Shown here: positions 26,401 through 40,188 of the stretch, piece by piece
How positions within the stretch are numbered: the stretch's first letter is position 1
Layout: every line of letters starts with the position of its first letter
DNA from: Dasyornis broadbenti
Lineage: Eukaryota > Chordata > Aves > Passeriformes > Dasyornithidae
Assembly (NCBI GenBank): GCA_013397935.1
Contig: VZRN01003245.1
Span: forward strand, 372,001-436,000
Length of the DNA: 64,000 bases
Reading direction: 5' to 3'
The notes under the pieces: model-generated
Database searches by the model: none
Told to the model about the DNA's origin: nothing
The model's input: the letters and a program-made list of their open reading frames with translations, nothing else
Program-made: the position numbers and the translations under genes

Positions 26401-29400
26401 ACAAATCTACTGTTCTGTAGACAGAACAGTATAACATGGAACTGAAAAAGCAACAAATACGTAATAGGAAGTAAATAATGAGTAAATAGGAGTAAGAGAA
26501 ATATTATATTTGTATATTACATTTTGAGGACTTCTGATGAATTTTTTATGAAATTCTAAATTTATTATGAGGACCAGAGCAGCACTCATTTAGAAACTAT
26601 CATATTCCATAGCTGATGTACTTAAGAAGAAAAAATCCGGTTTTTAAAATATTGCAACTGTTACCTTTTATGTAGCATACATGTAAGAAGCACTGCATTT
26701 TTTCCTATGACATTATAGCAGTGGCAGCTTGGGATCTCACTTCACAGGTGGTGAGGGAGAGCTCTTAAGCATATTTTGCTTTTCATCATTCTTACTGTGT
26801 GACATGACTATCTGCAGTCCCTTGAAACACAAGTAAGGTATATTGTGTGCAAACAGTAGATCTAAAAACATTACATAAACAACTGCAGAGCAGCCTGAAA
26901 AGTAGTTTCAAATTTACATCAGAAATTTTTGCAATGATTAGATCACCTCAAATTCTTTCAAATATATACAGCTTAACTGTCTTCATACAATGTTTAAAGA
27001 GTTTAACAGGTAAACCTGGGATAATTCTAAAAAAATAACGAAACAAAACAAAAATCTATAGTTCTGCAACATACAGGAGTGAAATTGTTACATACAGAAT
27101 GAGATATAAAAAATTCTTAAAAATAAAGGCAATCATAAATCCATGGGGAAAAGTTACATGCTAAATATCACTAAAAGTGTATGAGATAGTTTCTGATGTA
27201 ATGCTTACATATTAAGCACTTTCTATATCTTTATTTATTTTTATTAGAGCACGTGAGAGTTCGTAGAACTCCCAGAATTTAATATTAGCTCGTTTTTTCA
27301 ATATTTTTTTCTGTTAGTCATTACAGATCACTTAATCCCTTATTTAAAGCAGTCTCTCAATGAAACAGCTAAGAAGTCATATCCAGCTTTGTTGGTGAGT
27401 AATACTTTGTCTGTAAACAAACAAAGAAGATAACAGCTTACTGCAAATATTAACAGCCGTCATTAAGAAATGTAGAGAACCCTCTCAACTACCTCAGCGT
27501 GCATCTCCTGAGTATCTTATGAGTTAAGATAAGAGCAAATTTCACCACTGCCGTAGATACTAAAAAATTGAGCACAGATCTCCATGACTGGAATTCATAA
27601 ACATGAGTAATGGCCTAATAACCTTAACCACTAAATAGAGAGAACCAGGAATTTTGAAGTAGGATTTAAAAGATTCAGCATGATGAATGGAGAGGAACAC
27701 ATCAAAGGTTGCCTTTGGGAAATACTTTAAAGGGATGCCTCCAAATTTCCACCTCCATTTTGTCTCTGAAGACTAAAATGTCCTTTGTCCAGCCTGCTCA
27801 TTCCACATGGCAGAAGGGAATCCCAGATTCTGATCCCTTCTCGAAGGAGGGCTTGTTAATTATGATGCAAATGGTTGTGGCAAAAAAATGGTTACATGGG
27901 GGTCAGAATCCCGTACCCAGAGTTTCCTTTTCTGAGCTGTCTCCTCCCTGGGTTCCCATTTTTTCCTAATTTTGATAGGAATGGAAGGGACCTACATGTC
28001 AGTCCTTCTAAACTACTGGTCACCACTTAGGCATGTGACAGGCGTCTTTGTTTCTAAAACCCATGTGACTGACATTACTTTGCCCTTTACTTTATAAATG
28101 TTTGAGGTTGAGGAAGCATTTAACCTGCATCTTCCATCTGGTTCACAGTTGCATCTAAATTTTGGACAGCTTCAGTTTCTGAAATGAAACCCTCTTGTAA
28201 ATATGCTGAAGTTGGTATAGTTTTATGAAATGCTGTGTTAGTCAAATAATTCCTTTCCCAATTAAATTTAGGTGATTAAGTCCCTTTGTGAACTGAAGCC
28301 CACTGGACTGCAACCATTTAGGAGGACCCAGTAGGAGATTATACTTAGGATACTCTTAATTCTAGACATTAATTGTTATAATACTAAGTAAGAAATAAAG
28401 GAAAACAAACAATCTAAACCACCTTCAAAAACAGAGAGCAGCTTCATTTAAGTTCAGATTTTGCGTTTTTTCCCCTCAAAAATGCTTTGATTAATTATTC
28501 AGGAATCAAAAAGCCTTTTTTATCAATTAATAAGACATCATGTCTACATTAAATATTGTTAGTTTCTTAGAAAGCTTGCCAATGTTCCTTTTCCTGACAG
28601 TATTGCAAAATCTCATCAAATCTCCCAATGGTAACAGTTGCCCATGAATAGCAAAAGCAACTCTGTAATAAAGACATCTTACAAATATTCAGTGAGAGAT
28701 AATGTGTTGTGAACAGGAGAAAAAAAATCTGAATAATCACTGTAGAGAAATACTGCTGTCACTGAGTTTGCAACTAAAATGTCTACCATAGGCCTGCTAA
28801 AGATGGAACTAAATATAATGTGGTAACTATCTGGGAATCCTAACCCTGGAACTTTACCTATATACCCTAACTTTTTCATCATTTTGTACTCCCACTAAAG
28901 GATAAATGGAAGCATCCCTTGTCCTTGCTAATTTTTAAAATCAGTGGAAAGATCATCTCGTCACTAGAGATAGAGCATGAGCCATCTGTTGTGGCCAGGG
29001 AGAGCCCTGTGAGTTTGAACTCTGCTGGATTGTAGAACAGAAGGTATCTTAGTTAGTGTCCTTGCCTAGATTACAGATAGATTGCCTGGGCACCCATTTG
29101 GTTCCTTTTTCTTTGTTAGGAAATAAAACTTCTTAAACATTTGTTTTTTTTTTTAATAGGGAGAGTAGGCATTATTTAGATTTCATGAGGGCAGTGAATA
29201 CTCTCCTTATGAAAACAAACTAAATTAAATTGGCCCAAAATTTTTTAATCATGAATCAAGATTAATTAGCTAGCAAGAATGTAACACCAGATGAGGTAAA
29301 TAATCATTAGAAGTAGAGTAAAAGCTGCTCTAAAAGAAAGGAGAATATTTTGGAGAAATTGAAGAAATGAGATTTAGTCATCACTACTCACAACATTTTG

Positions 29401-30232
29401 AACTCTTGCTAACTCATTTAATCGAGTTGCAAGAACAATTCACCACCTTTATGGCTGCCTGTCCTTGAGTGAATGACTGATGTAAAAGTACCAAAGAGAA
29501 TCGTAAAGGGAATGCCACAGCTGGTGTCTGATTGGAGAAAACCAGAAACATCAACCATAAAACCTAACAATACTAAATTATTCCCACTCTTGTTTTTAGT
29601 ACAAAATTGAGAAACAGTGTACATGACAAATTCGTGGACTTTTTACTTAACTTATTATATTCCTAATAGAGTTTGTAACCGCAAACAGTAGGCATGATGG
29701 CTCTGCAAAATGTTGAAAACTTGAATAATGCAGTAAGTAACTCTGACAACTTGAACAGATTTTTAATTTGGCTCTTAATATTCTTGCTGCCTGCACATAA
29801 TAGTTTCCTTTCACGTTTCCTTTAGAAAAGTGTAAGACAAAATAACCTCTGTATTTCTCCTCAGTTGCTCTGTAGCAATGACTCACTGCTATAATTATTA
29901 AGTCTGACATCACTCCAGCTCCTTGCCCATTCTGCTGTTGAGACAAGTGAAATATGCCAGCCAGTAAAATATTAATTCAATATATCCAGAGTAAGAACAC
30001 ATATCTCCCAATTTTAAAGATAAAATGCTATTATAAAATACAGCAATAAATGAATATGATCAGTTTTCCTTTGGAGTCATTTCAGTACAACCTGTCTAAG
30101 AGACAAGTGCTATATAGTAGAGAGATCCTTCCCTGGAATTGCACATTGTTAACAGAAAAACTTGTTTTCTCTCTAAGAACCCCCAATAATTTTAGCTTGT
30201 GTTTGAACTACACATCTGACAGTTCAAAGGAG

Positions 30233-30611
30233 AAAAATATGTTTATTCTGGACGGCGAACAAGCAAACAACCCAGCCACAAATAAGAAGCACATCTACAC
30301 ATTACTGCAAACTATAAAATAGTCCAGTAAGCCTGGATGTTGTACTGACTGTGACTTTACAGATATAATGCAACAAATTTGCTTTTTCTGTATTAAATTT
30401 GATTAATAATTGACTAAATCACTGTACTTATTGAGAACAAATACACTGGGCAGGGATAATTAAAAGACATCAGGATCTACTGGTAGAGAAATTTTTCCTA
30501 ATGTACAGCACACGGTCTGTCATAGTGCTCTGTGCAGACAAATGGTGCTTTGTCACGGTTTACAAAGAGTGTTTAAAAATATGTTTATTCTGGACAGTGA
30601 ACAGGCAAACA
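30233..30611. repeat. Diverged direct repeat: two 37-base copies 342 bases apart
   Basis: Copy one is at 30233-30269 and copy two at 30575-30611. Both contain AAAAATATGTTTATTCTGGA, followed by a GAACA(A/G)GCAAACA segment. They match at 34 of 37 positions and all three differences are transitions (G/A, C/T, A/G). The sequence between the copies is not obviously repetitive. They could be two copies of a short interspersed or satellite-like unit or one old local duplication; I do not recognise the family. Confidence 0.75.
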
Positions 30612-32585
30612 TATGCTTCTACTACTTGAAATACATGCTGCAGAAGCCACAGAAAGTCACTGTGGCAGTGTGAGCTGCTAGGTTTGCAGCTGATGTCAGT
30701 AACAGTGTGGTGATGGAGAGGAAACATACGGTAACACTGGGTTTTACTGCTAACAGAAACATATTTAAGGCTACTATCACAATGATGTGTTGAACAGAAA
30801 TAATTCCCTCTACTCTAATCTCTCACCAAACACAACACAGAAGAGATACATTAATCTGCTACCACCATTTTCTCTTAAAACTCTTTTTCAACACAACACT
30901 TATTAAAACAAAATCACCCACCAATGTTTTTTTCTCATGAAAATCTGAAATTAAACTTTTCAGTTATTATATTTATTACATTTTTCATTAAATGAAAGTT
31001 AAAATCTTGCTACAGAAAAAAATTTCACTCTCTCACCAGCTATAGAAAGGTTAAGATTTCCTGTTGCTGCAGAAACTACCGCATTTATCCTGATTCATCG
31101 CTCTAGAAAACGTAATATGTTAATTTATAAAATATAAGGGCTGAATTAATTTCAAGTTTGAAATAACTAGAGATGATCGATGTTTTAGACAGATATATAA
31201 ACACTGAACATATGCTAAATGATAATGCAAATTAAATTTAAATCATTGAAGATTAATGAACTTCTTAAAAAATAAAATACAAAGTTAGAACTTATCTGAA
31301 CTTTTTCCCAGCACACGGACAAAGCCAAGGTTAGAGAAATTTGCTTAATTCAAAATGTAACCTAAAATAAAAAAAAGTATTTTGCTCCCTACTCATACAT
31401 ACTTCCTGGGTTTGGCTGAAGCCAACAACAGAAATGCCAAAATTTATTCTTAAGGGATTCTTTCAGCACAGAAATACAGGGACTCTACAGAGAAACTCAT
31501 ATTTTAAAAGTTTTTAAGGCTTATATAAGTAACCAGACCTTCTGATAGTTATTTTACTGAATTGCTGAAGCTTGTGGTGTTTGTATATCTTTATTTAAGG
31601 ATCTGTTTTATAAACATTGAAGTTAGTGGAAAAGTTCAGTGAACATTTGTTGGAAATTTGATTTATCTTTAAATTGATTAATCATGTTGGAAAATCCAGT
31701 AAAAGAAACCCACACAACTATAGTAAAATTTAAACTTAATACTTCTTCCAAAATATGCTTGGAAGTTCCAAAAGTCTCATAAATATAGTTTGTTGAAATT
31801 CATGCAGATATATTGTAATAGTGGATTTCATAAATCTATCCTTTAGTTGTACTGAGGGTGACATTAATTACATACTGTCATCCACATAGGTTATACATTA
31901 TCCTAATTAACTGTTTGAGATAAAATGGAAATAGAAAACTTCATGTATCAGCATCCTGTTCATGCTTACTTTTACTCTGATGGCTACAGTAGAGATACTG
32001 GGCTCTTGTTACCATGCAGTGTCATTGAGATATATAATTTACAGGGCACAGCAAAATATTTATCACACAGTTCACTTAATTGAAAGTAATTAATCATAAG
32101 TAACCATAAAAGTTACAAATATTATAGATAGACATGTTAAAAATTTATATAAATCTTACTGAGATAAGCTGGTGTTTGGAAATCAATGTGTCTAAAGAGT
32201 ATATAGCCAATGTGGGTTGGGAGGGGGTGCTAGGGTTTTTATTTGGGTTACTTGCTGGGTTTTTGGCTTCCTTTTTTACTTTGTAAAGGGTGTGTTGGAA
32301 TTATGCCTGAAATTAGCTATAGTTGTAGTCTAAGAAGGTTAAGTATCCTAAGTCCATCTTTACTGTTGAATTATGCTAATTAAAACCTTGCTATGTTGCA
32401 TGTTGTTGTTTCCAGTTAGAGAAGAAGAAACACGCAAAGATGAAATTTAAATGCGTCATTTTTATTTACAGAGATACAAAAGAATATGCACATATGTACA
32501 TGCCTAGTTCTTGAGGTTCCATAGCTTATATATTTATTTTCTTTTCTAAATAAACAAACAATATTAGTAACTTTCTGGGTTGAGA

Positions 32586-32609
32586 TTTTTTTTATTTTAT
32601 TTTATTTTA
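32586..32609. repeat. (TTTTA)n microsatellite
   Basis: A short run of TTTTA units, the same motif as at 9671-9697, inside the large ANGPT1 intron. No recognisable element flanks it. Confidence 0.8.
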
Positions 32610-33472
32610 CCTAGATCCTCACTGTTTTCTTAATTGAGAAATTTCCACTGAACGTTTATACAGCTCAGCAGAGAACTGCAGTCTACCTGCAACAAGCCAC
32701 TCTCCCAAGGATTTAGAAAATATTTCAGGGAAGAAATTGAAGTGGTAATTTAACTGATATTAACCCTTCCTTAATATTAGACTATTTCCCTGAAGTTCCA
32801 AGGTTATGATAATATCTCAGGTCACAAACCAGGCAGTGAGAAAATTAAGCCTTAAGAATGCCTGTCCTACAGCAGGAACAGATCAAGAGTCATATATAGT
32901 GTCACAAAATGCTGAGTTTTCTATGAGAGCAAGTGGTTAACAATCAAATAAGGGAGGAGCAGAAAAATAAGAGCAAATATAAGGACTGGCACTGAGATGA
33001 TGCCTTTAGATTCCAAAGATTTTTCATAAACCAAAATAAGGAAATTTCCTTGAAAAATTCTGTTCCAAAAATGTCAGAGGTTGAAGTATATCCTGTAATG
33101 AGGCAGCTATTGTGATTCCCTTTAGGGGACTATTTACCCTTCTATGCAGTGAAAGTAGGATGCTCTCATTCTGTTCGAGAATCATGCCCCCTTCACACAG
33201 GCTTATATTGCTTGAAGTTATGTGTAGAATCCAAGGCTATTGGCTAAAACAGCAATGAGAGGTACACTAGCTAACAGAATTCCTGACTGAAATATGACTA
33301 CTGAGCTTACTTTTTAAAAAATCAAATTGGATGTGGAATAAGGTGCAACATGTAATCACCATTAAGAAATTATTTAAATGCTCAATTGGACAAAATATCT
33401 AGATTGAATAACATGCTTCCACCTGCACAACAGTTAGTTGAAACCACAGAATATCTATGATACCTTTCAAAT

Positions 33473-33940
33473 ATCATAGAATTATAGAAAAATTTATGTT
33501 GGGAAAGACCTTTAAGATCATGGAGTCCAATCATTAACCCAGCACACCCAAGTACACTTAATCGTGTTGCTAAGCACTACATACACACAGGTTGTAATAC
33601 CTCCAGGGATGGTGACTCAACCACTTCCCTGGGCTGCCTGTTCCAATGCTCAACAACTCTTTCTGAGAAAAAAAAAAATTCCTGATAGCCAATCTAAAAG
33701 TCCCCTGATGCAGCTTGAGGCTGTTTCCTCTTGTCACTTGTTACCTGGGAGGAGAGACTGACCCCACCTGGCTACAACCTCTTCTCAGGTAGTTTTAGCA
33801 AGGATATATTCCTCTCCAAGCCTCCTTTTCTCCAGGCTAAACACCCCCAGCTCCCTCAGCTACTCCCTATGAGACTTGTGCTCCAGACGCTTCCCCAGCT
33901 CCTTTGCCCTTGTCTGGACATGCTTTAGCAATCTCTGGGG
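33473..33940 (-). mobile_element. CR1 non-LTR retrotransposon, 5'-truncated 3' end
   Basis: Read on the plus strand the segment starts with ATCATAGAATTATAGAAA, the reverse complement of the CR1 tail, so the element lies on the minus strand. It continues through typical CR1 3' sequence: the equivalents of the GGGAAAGACC, CTCCAGGCTAAAC, CTCCCTCAGC and GCCCTTGTCTGGACA blocks found in bird CR1 copies. Only about 470 bases of the 3' end remain, covering the 3' UTR and the very end of the reverse transcriptase frame, which is broken. This is the usual outcome of incomplete reverse transcription. An internal run of about 12 A at 33669 lies in the region. It sits in the large ANGPT1 intron, in the same orientation as the gene. 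Confidence 0.93.
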
Positions 33941-36900
33941 GATTTGGTCTTTTTTTTTTTTCCCTTGTGAAGAGGTTGGATGTAAGGAAATTAATCATTA
34001 TTGATAAAGGCGGAAATAGTCTGCAATTAATTTTTCATCAATTTGTTTTCATTATTTATACTTTCTTCTGTGCTAACAGTGCAATCTTCTTTTACAATTG
34101 TGCCCCTTTGGGCATTTGCAGATTCTGTTTTAGAAAGTTTTCCAGTGTTAATGACCTAATGACTCTTTCAAATCTTCTACAGCATTATTATAATGCAGAT
34201 GGAATGGAATGAGTTTTCAGCTGCCAACAGACTACAATTTAAAGAAATAATGAATAACACATTAAAATAAATATTTTGGGTTCTGCATGAGATTTTCAAG
34301 ATTTATGTTGGGATTCATGTCAAGAAATGTGTGCTTCCCACTGCATGAATCCCAGAGGAAAATGAAAAGATGTTTTGGGGGATATTATTTTCAAAGCAAA
34401 GTGTTAATCAGAATTTTCATTCTCTTACTTGTGTTTGAACTTGTTCAGTCCTGATGGATAAGCCAGTTTACAGCTTATGAATTTCTACTAATCAGATCAA
34501 AGGGCTTTATCTGGTGGCTGTGTACTCAACTCATGACAACAGTAAACAGCAAGAGATGTTGAAGAATCACTTTGTGGAGGTGACATGAAAAGCAATAATT
34601 TCCAAATATGGAAACAATATAAGGTAGTATTAATGTGAACATAATTGTCATGATCTCTTTCTAACCCTAACATTTTAATTTTTTTTACGGTTTGATGTCA
34701 TGTTAAAAAGTGTGCAATCATAATGGAATGAGTGACTTGACCTTCAGTGAAACCTCTGGTGGTCCCGCCTCAACAAAGTACTTATGTGCTTAAAAGAAAA
34801 AAATTACCTGGGCTCATTGCTGAATGAAGGCCTAAGTCTGTGTCAAAAAAAAAAAAAAAAAGTGCTTATATACACAAGCATGTCCCACCTTCAGTCTGAA
34901 TAGTGTGCAACAGGTCTGGCCTGAACCCTTTACTCATTAGTGGCTGTGTTGTACAACATGCTACACTTATCCTCTGGCCTTTATCTCCATTAGCACACTA
35001 AGGTCAGGCTTTCATTATAAAGGCAAGTATCTAGGAAAAGGTAACAGATTTTATAAGTGACTGATGCACAGAGAGTTTCTGTGAAATGTTTATAACTATT
35101 TGAAAAATAAATATTGGCTTCAGTGTTTCCTTGGTTTTAATGCAAAATTAAGTTTAAAAAATGCCAAAATGAGTAATGTGGCACTAAGACCTTGGTAGAA
35201 AAATATAAACAGACTATTAAAACATATTTCAACTCCCTTGGCGTCATTTGTGGCCAATAAACAGTCATCTATGAGTGAAAGGTTAACTGACTGTCACCCA
35301 TTTATGATCCAAGTTCTTTCCTGGTGCCACACTGACCAGGCTAACAGGAATCAGCATGTTTTACATGCTTTTTTCCCCCTAAAAACCCAGGTCATGACCT
35401 AATAAGAGCTGTGATTCACAATAATGACTCCTTGGGTTCAAAAGGCACTGAAAGTGGTACAAAGAGGTTTCACTTCAGTGCAACAGAATTATAAAGTTAA
35501 ATAAAAGAAAACAAAATACGATGGTGCACGTGCACTTGGGTCAAGTGTATTGAGCTGTTCCACCACTGATTTAAAATTGAAAACACTTCAGCCTCTAGGA
35601 TCTAATGAAACAGAAGACTGGAGACCAGACTCTGTGTGGTAGCAGGCACTTTTCTTTCTTTTTCTGATTAGGCTCTCATTTTTATTGAGCACCTCTTTCT
35701 TGCAGAACTTTGCAGACCAACCAAACAATAAAAACTGCACTGTATCAGCTATCACAACAATTCTGTGCTCTGATGTTCAAAGTTGTTATCTGTTTGAAGG
35801 TTTATGTAAATTAGCAGATCTTTAGATGTAGCGTATTCCTCTGCTTTGTGGTCTAAGTCATTCCCTGCATTGCTGCTGTGGACCAAATAATGAATAACAT
35901 CAGTTTTTATTACCATTACTTTAGAGACAGAGACAGCAAAATCAAGTATGTTTCCATTTGATAGGAAACAACCCCAAAACACAAACCCAAAACTAAAAGA
36001 AACTTAAAGACTGGTGCAATAAACGACTATGGAAAAATCTGGGATGATTCCTTTGCCAGATTCTCTCCAGGCCCCACAGATACACTTTACTTTTTGACTC
36101 ATGAAAGAAGCAAACTCACAGAAAATACCACATAACTTTGCTGGCTGAAAATATAGCAAATCAGTGCATAAAGTGTTCTCAGGATCAGGCTCTAGAAACC
36201 TTGCCAGTAGAGCTGTCAATGATAAAAGGAGGGGGAAAAAACCCTGGCATTGGTTGGCTGGGAAGCTGGTAACAGATTTCAGAGACTTTAACCATGTCTA
36301 TTCTAGATTAAATAGGGGTCACTTTTAGAATTTCTGCTTGTGTTTTTCAGGCAGATGAAAGCTTGCTCTGTCAGTTCTCTGGGCAGACATGAGCTCATTC
36401 TGCCCACACTCCATCCTGGCTGGAAGCTGAATTGTCGCAGTAAGCGCGACACTGAACCTACTCACGGCCAGGGTATTTCAGCTTGGGGCTCGACACCTCA
36501 TGGGCAGCTCTACCAAGCTTCTGTTCAGCTCAGAGAGTGGGCAGAGAGCCAACAGCTGTGGGGGCACAGACAGCACACATTGTACAGAGGGGGCCTCCAG
36601 GTCCCATTCTTTGCTTCTGCATTGTGGAGAACTTAAGTTTGAATGTTTGGCTCATGGTGAAAATTGTAGACATTTAAGAAAACTTATCAAGCAGCATTTT
36701 ATTATTTTTTTTTTTTAATCTGGAGATATTGTCACTAATACTAAATAAATTCATCATAATCTTGTAAAGAGTTAGTGGTCAACTTCACTTTGATGGAGAT
36801 CTTTGTCATCCACAGGAAAAATATAATTTTCCTCACTGAAATCAGAGACATACCCCATTCTTTGTACCCAGATTTTCTACTTTTTTTGACAGGTATTTGG

Positions 36901-39900
36901 AAGTGTCAGTTTTTTTAGTTTTGAGCAAGGTTATGAGAAGAATAATGTACAGGTTAAATATTTTGAGCTGGACCTGTATTTGATCCTAAATAAGTATTGC
37001 ACTTTCCAAGTTGCACAGATAATAGTGAAGAGAATGATACAACCAGGGCATCTTCCTTAAAGCAACTATTCCAATACAAAAATGTTTTGTAATCATGAAT
37101 TTTACTGTGAGATTTTTTTCCTCATTCTGCATTTTATTTTTCCATAGTCTTTCTGTTTGCACAGTTAAGATAGATGCATTATGCTGCAACATTAAATTTC
37201 CTGCATATCAGTGATTAGCAAATATTAATGAAACTCTAGATGTTCACTCTGTGATGCTGTATCTATCTGTAACTTTTGACATGTCCTTACATACACCCAT
37301 TACACATTGTACACCATTTTTCACTATGCTAATCTACATTTTGATAATTAGTGTAAGTTGCAGAGTTTTAACATTTATGTTATACAAGAACCAAGTGAAT
37401 TCAAAGTGAAAAAGTTACAAGAACATGTAATAGCTAAATTAAAAAAAATTGTAACAATAAAAATTAGTTACTATATTATTTATTTTTCATAGAATTTGAG
37501 GCAAATATCACATCACTTATTTCCCTGTGATGGATAGTCTGAATTTAATATCACATGATCTTGGAGATTTCTGAATATTCTACACAGAACAGTTTTGACA
37601 TAAAAAAATTCCACATGGGTGGCAAATATCCAGAAGTATCTCAGCTAAAGAAGATCTCAGCTAAACAGCTCCATTCAGGAGCTGTTTCATGTCAAAGCCC
37701 AGTGGAGATGAAGAAACAATGTTACTGACTTCTATATTAAAACCTAGACTAATAAAAGCAATGGTATTTTAAGCTCTTTGTAGCTGCTTTGACAGAAGAA
37801 AATCAAAGAAATATAGCCCTTCTTTGTGCTATTACTGGTAGAAGTGGGAGCTCTCACCTTGGGGACAGTGAAGTCCATTAAGCACAAGATTTTATAAATT
37901 TCGTTCAAATATTTTTTTGACATTTTTTCACAGTGTAAATGTAGAAGTGGCATAAAGCAACAAAGGCTTAAAGAGAGCAACATTGTGCAAGACTGACAAT
38001 GTAGATAGTAAAGATAATAAAGACAAGAGGAAAATAGTAATTTTAAATTGGAGATGCAAAAGAAAGTTCAATAACTTATTAAAGTCGGTGCAAATTTCTC
38101 TTACAACATGCTCTGTCTACCCCTGTTAGCTGGGACAGATCTTGTGAAATCTTCACTGAACTACAATATGTAACAAGTAAGATCACTACTGAGTTTCCAT
38201 TGATAATTTTTCTGCCAATATTTAACATTCCTTACAGTTGTCTCAGACCTCAGACTCATGTGTCTGTGCGGAAGCCCTCACCAAGGATTTCATAACACTG
38301 TTCTTGTCTAGAATTACATTATTCTCACATAAATCTACTTTTTTTTTTTTTCTTTTTTTAAAGACCCTTCACTAGGTAATAAGTGGTTGAGCTACTAGTG
38401 GCTGTTACTCTCTACATTTCATATAACAGTTTACTTATCTGAGTGACTACCCACCACACAGGAGTTAAGGTTTTTATGGACTCAGCAAGAGAAAGGTTTA
38501 AAACCACAAAACTTCCCTCAGGATGCCATAACCAGCAACATGTGTTCTGCTGCAAATAAATTGTTCAAGATTCACTGAGCCTCAAAGGGAGTACAAATAC
38601 AAGCGTGTAGCAGAATAGTACCCACTTCTCCATAACATAATTGGATAATTTAATAAAAACCTATTTAATTCGAAATAAGATATGGAGCAGGGAGCATAAT
38701 CTTAGAAACCCCTCTCCCACTTCATTGACACGTGACCTGGTACCTATTCATTCACTGAACAGTGAATTCTACCCTGCACAGTGTCAGAGATTCATCCACG
38801 AGCCTGTTTCCTGGCAGCAAGGATTGTTGCTTTCTCTTGGGAAGTAATAACTATGGTCTGGATACCCTCTGGCAAATGAATGCATTAACCCAAGGCCTTT
38901 CATTTCTTTCTTGAGTAAGACAAGACATTGTCTCCTACCTTCAGGCTGTGGGCTGTGAACTGTCAGGGGATATAAATGGACGCCTTGCTATTTTCAGAAT
39001 TTCCTAATGGTTAACTCTAGGCAGCTCTCTGCTCCGCATGTTGCCTGATTTGGCTCCTGTCTAAGGAGCTTATCTCTCCCCAGGCATGCACAGAGAATCG
39101 AGTGTCTCAGATAGGGTCCTGCAGTCTGTTCCTAGGGCTCAACAGCTTTAATGTTAGCACTGAAAAATCTTTATCTCACCTACCTATAGGAAAACGTGTC
39201 TGCCTTGTGAATAATCACTTAAATTCGTTAAATCCAGGATGATATCTAAGACTAGAAAATTGTTACAAATATTCTTTTTTTTATTGCTTCAAGTTCAAAT
39301 TGATGTTTATTTTATTATAGATAAGCTTTATGGGAAAATAAGATACTTTTGTTCTTGCTCATATATTTTCCGTTTCATAAAAAACAAGTTTAGGAGTCTG
39401 GAGGAGGAGATAATGACATGCCCACTGTGTTCCATAGTGATAGCTGTGGTGCAACATATTGGAAAACAAGCTTCTTTCCAGTTAAGTGGTTGAACAGCTC
39501 TAAAATACAACGGAAAGAAAGACTTCTACAAACATAAGGGCACAATCAAACTGAATTATTGAAAGTTTCTTACTAATATTCTGTTAAAGAACTACTGGAA
39601 GGTGTGTTCTGCAGGCACGTGAAACTAAATATATGCAGAATTATCCGGTTTTAATGACGGAAATATATCAGTTTGGAGAAGGTAATTGAAAATTAAGGGA
39701 AAAATTAACCAGTTAAGGGAAAAGGATAGAGAAAATCAAGACTGAAGTAATCATCAATTTAGAGATAGCTTGGAAGATATCTAATAATGAAAATAGATTG
39801 ACAGATATCTACCTGTTATTGATCAATAAGTGGATACATCGAAATGGTTAGGCCATTGTTACATCAAATTCTGAATGTGTCTTACACCGGAGACTTTACT

Positions 39901-40188
39901 TTCCTCTGTGAAGACAAGGCTGCTGCACTACCAAGAGTGTATACCTAGTAATGCCTGTACAGCAGCACTTTTCTAAAATCTTAAGGAAATAATTTCCTAG
40001 TGTTTATAGAACACTGCTGTTGATTTCCCTCCATATCCTAGATACTGGTTCATTAAGGAGCTCTAGCACTAATTGTGACCAAAATAAAAAATATTTTAAA
40101 ACAGATAATGTCTGAGAAATTGTATAATTTCTGAGCTGCCTTTGCATACATGAATCCTTTACAATATTTAGTATCATAATATAATAAA

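Noticed and set aside
27980..28040. A GGAATGGAAGGGACCT block reminiscent of CR1 3' sequence
   Set aside because: The resemblance stops after about 15 bases and the typical downstream CR1 blocks and ATTCTATG tail are missing.
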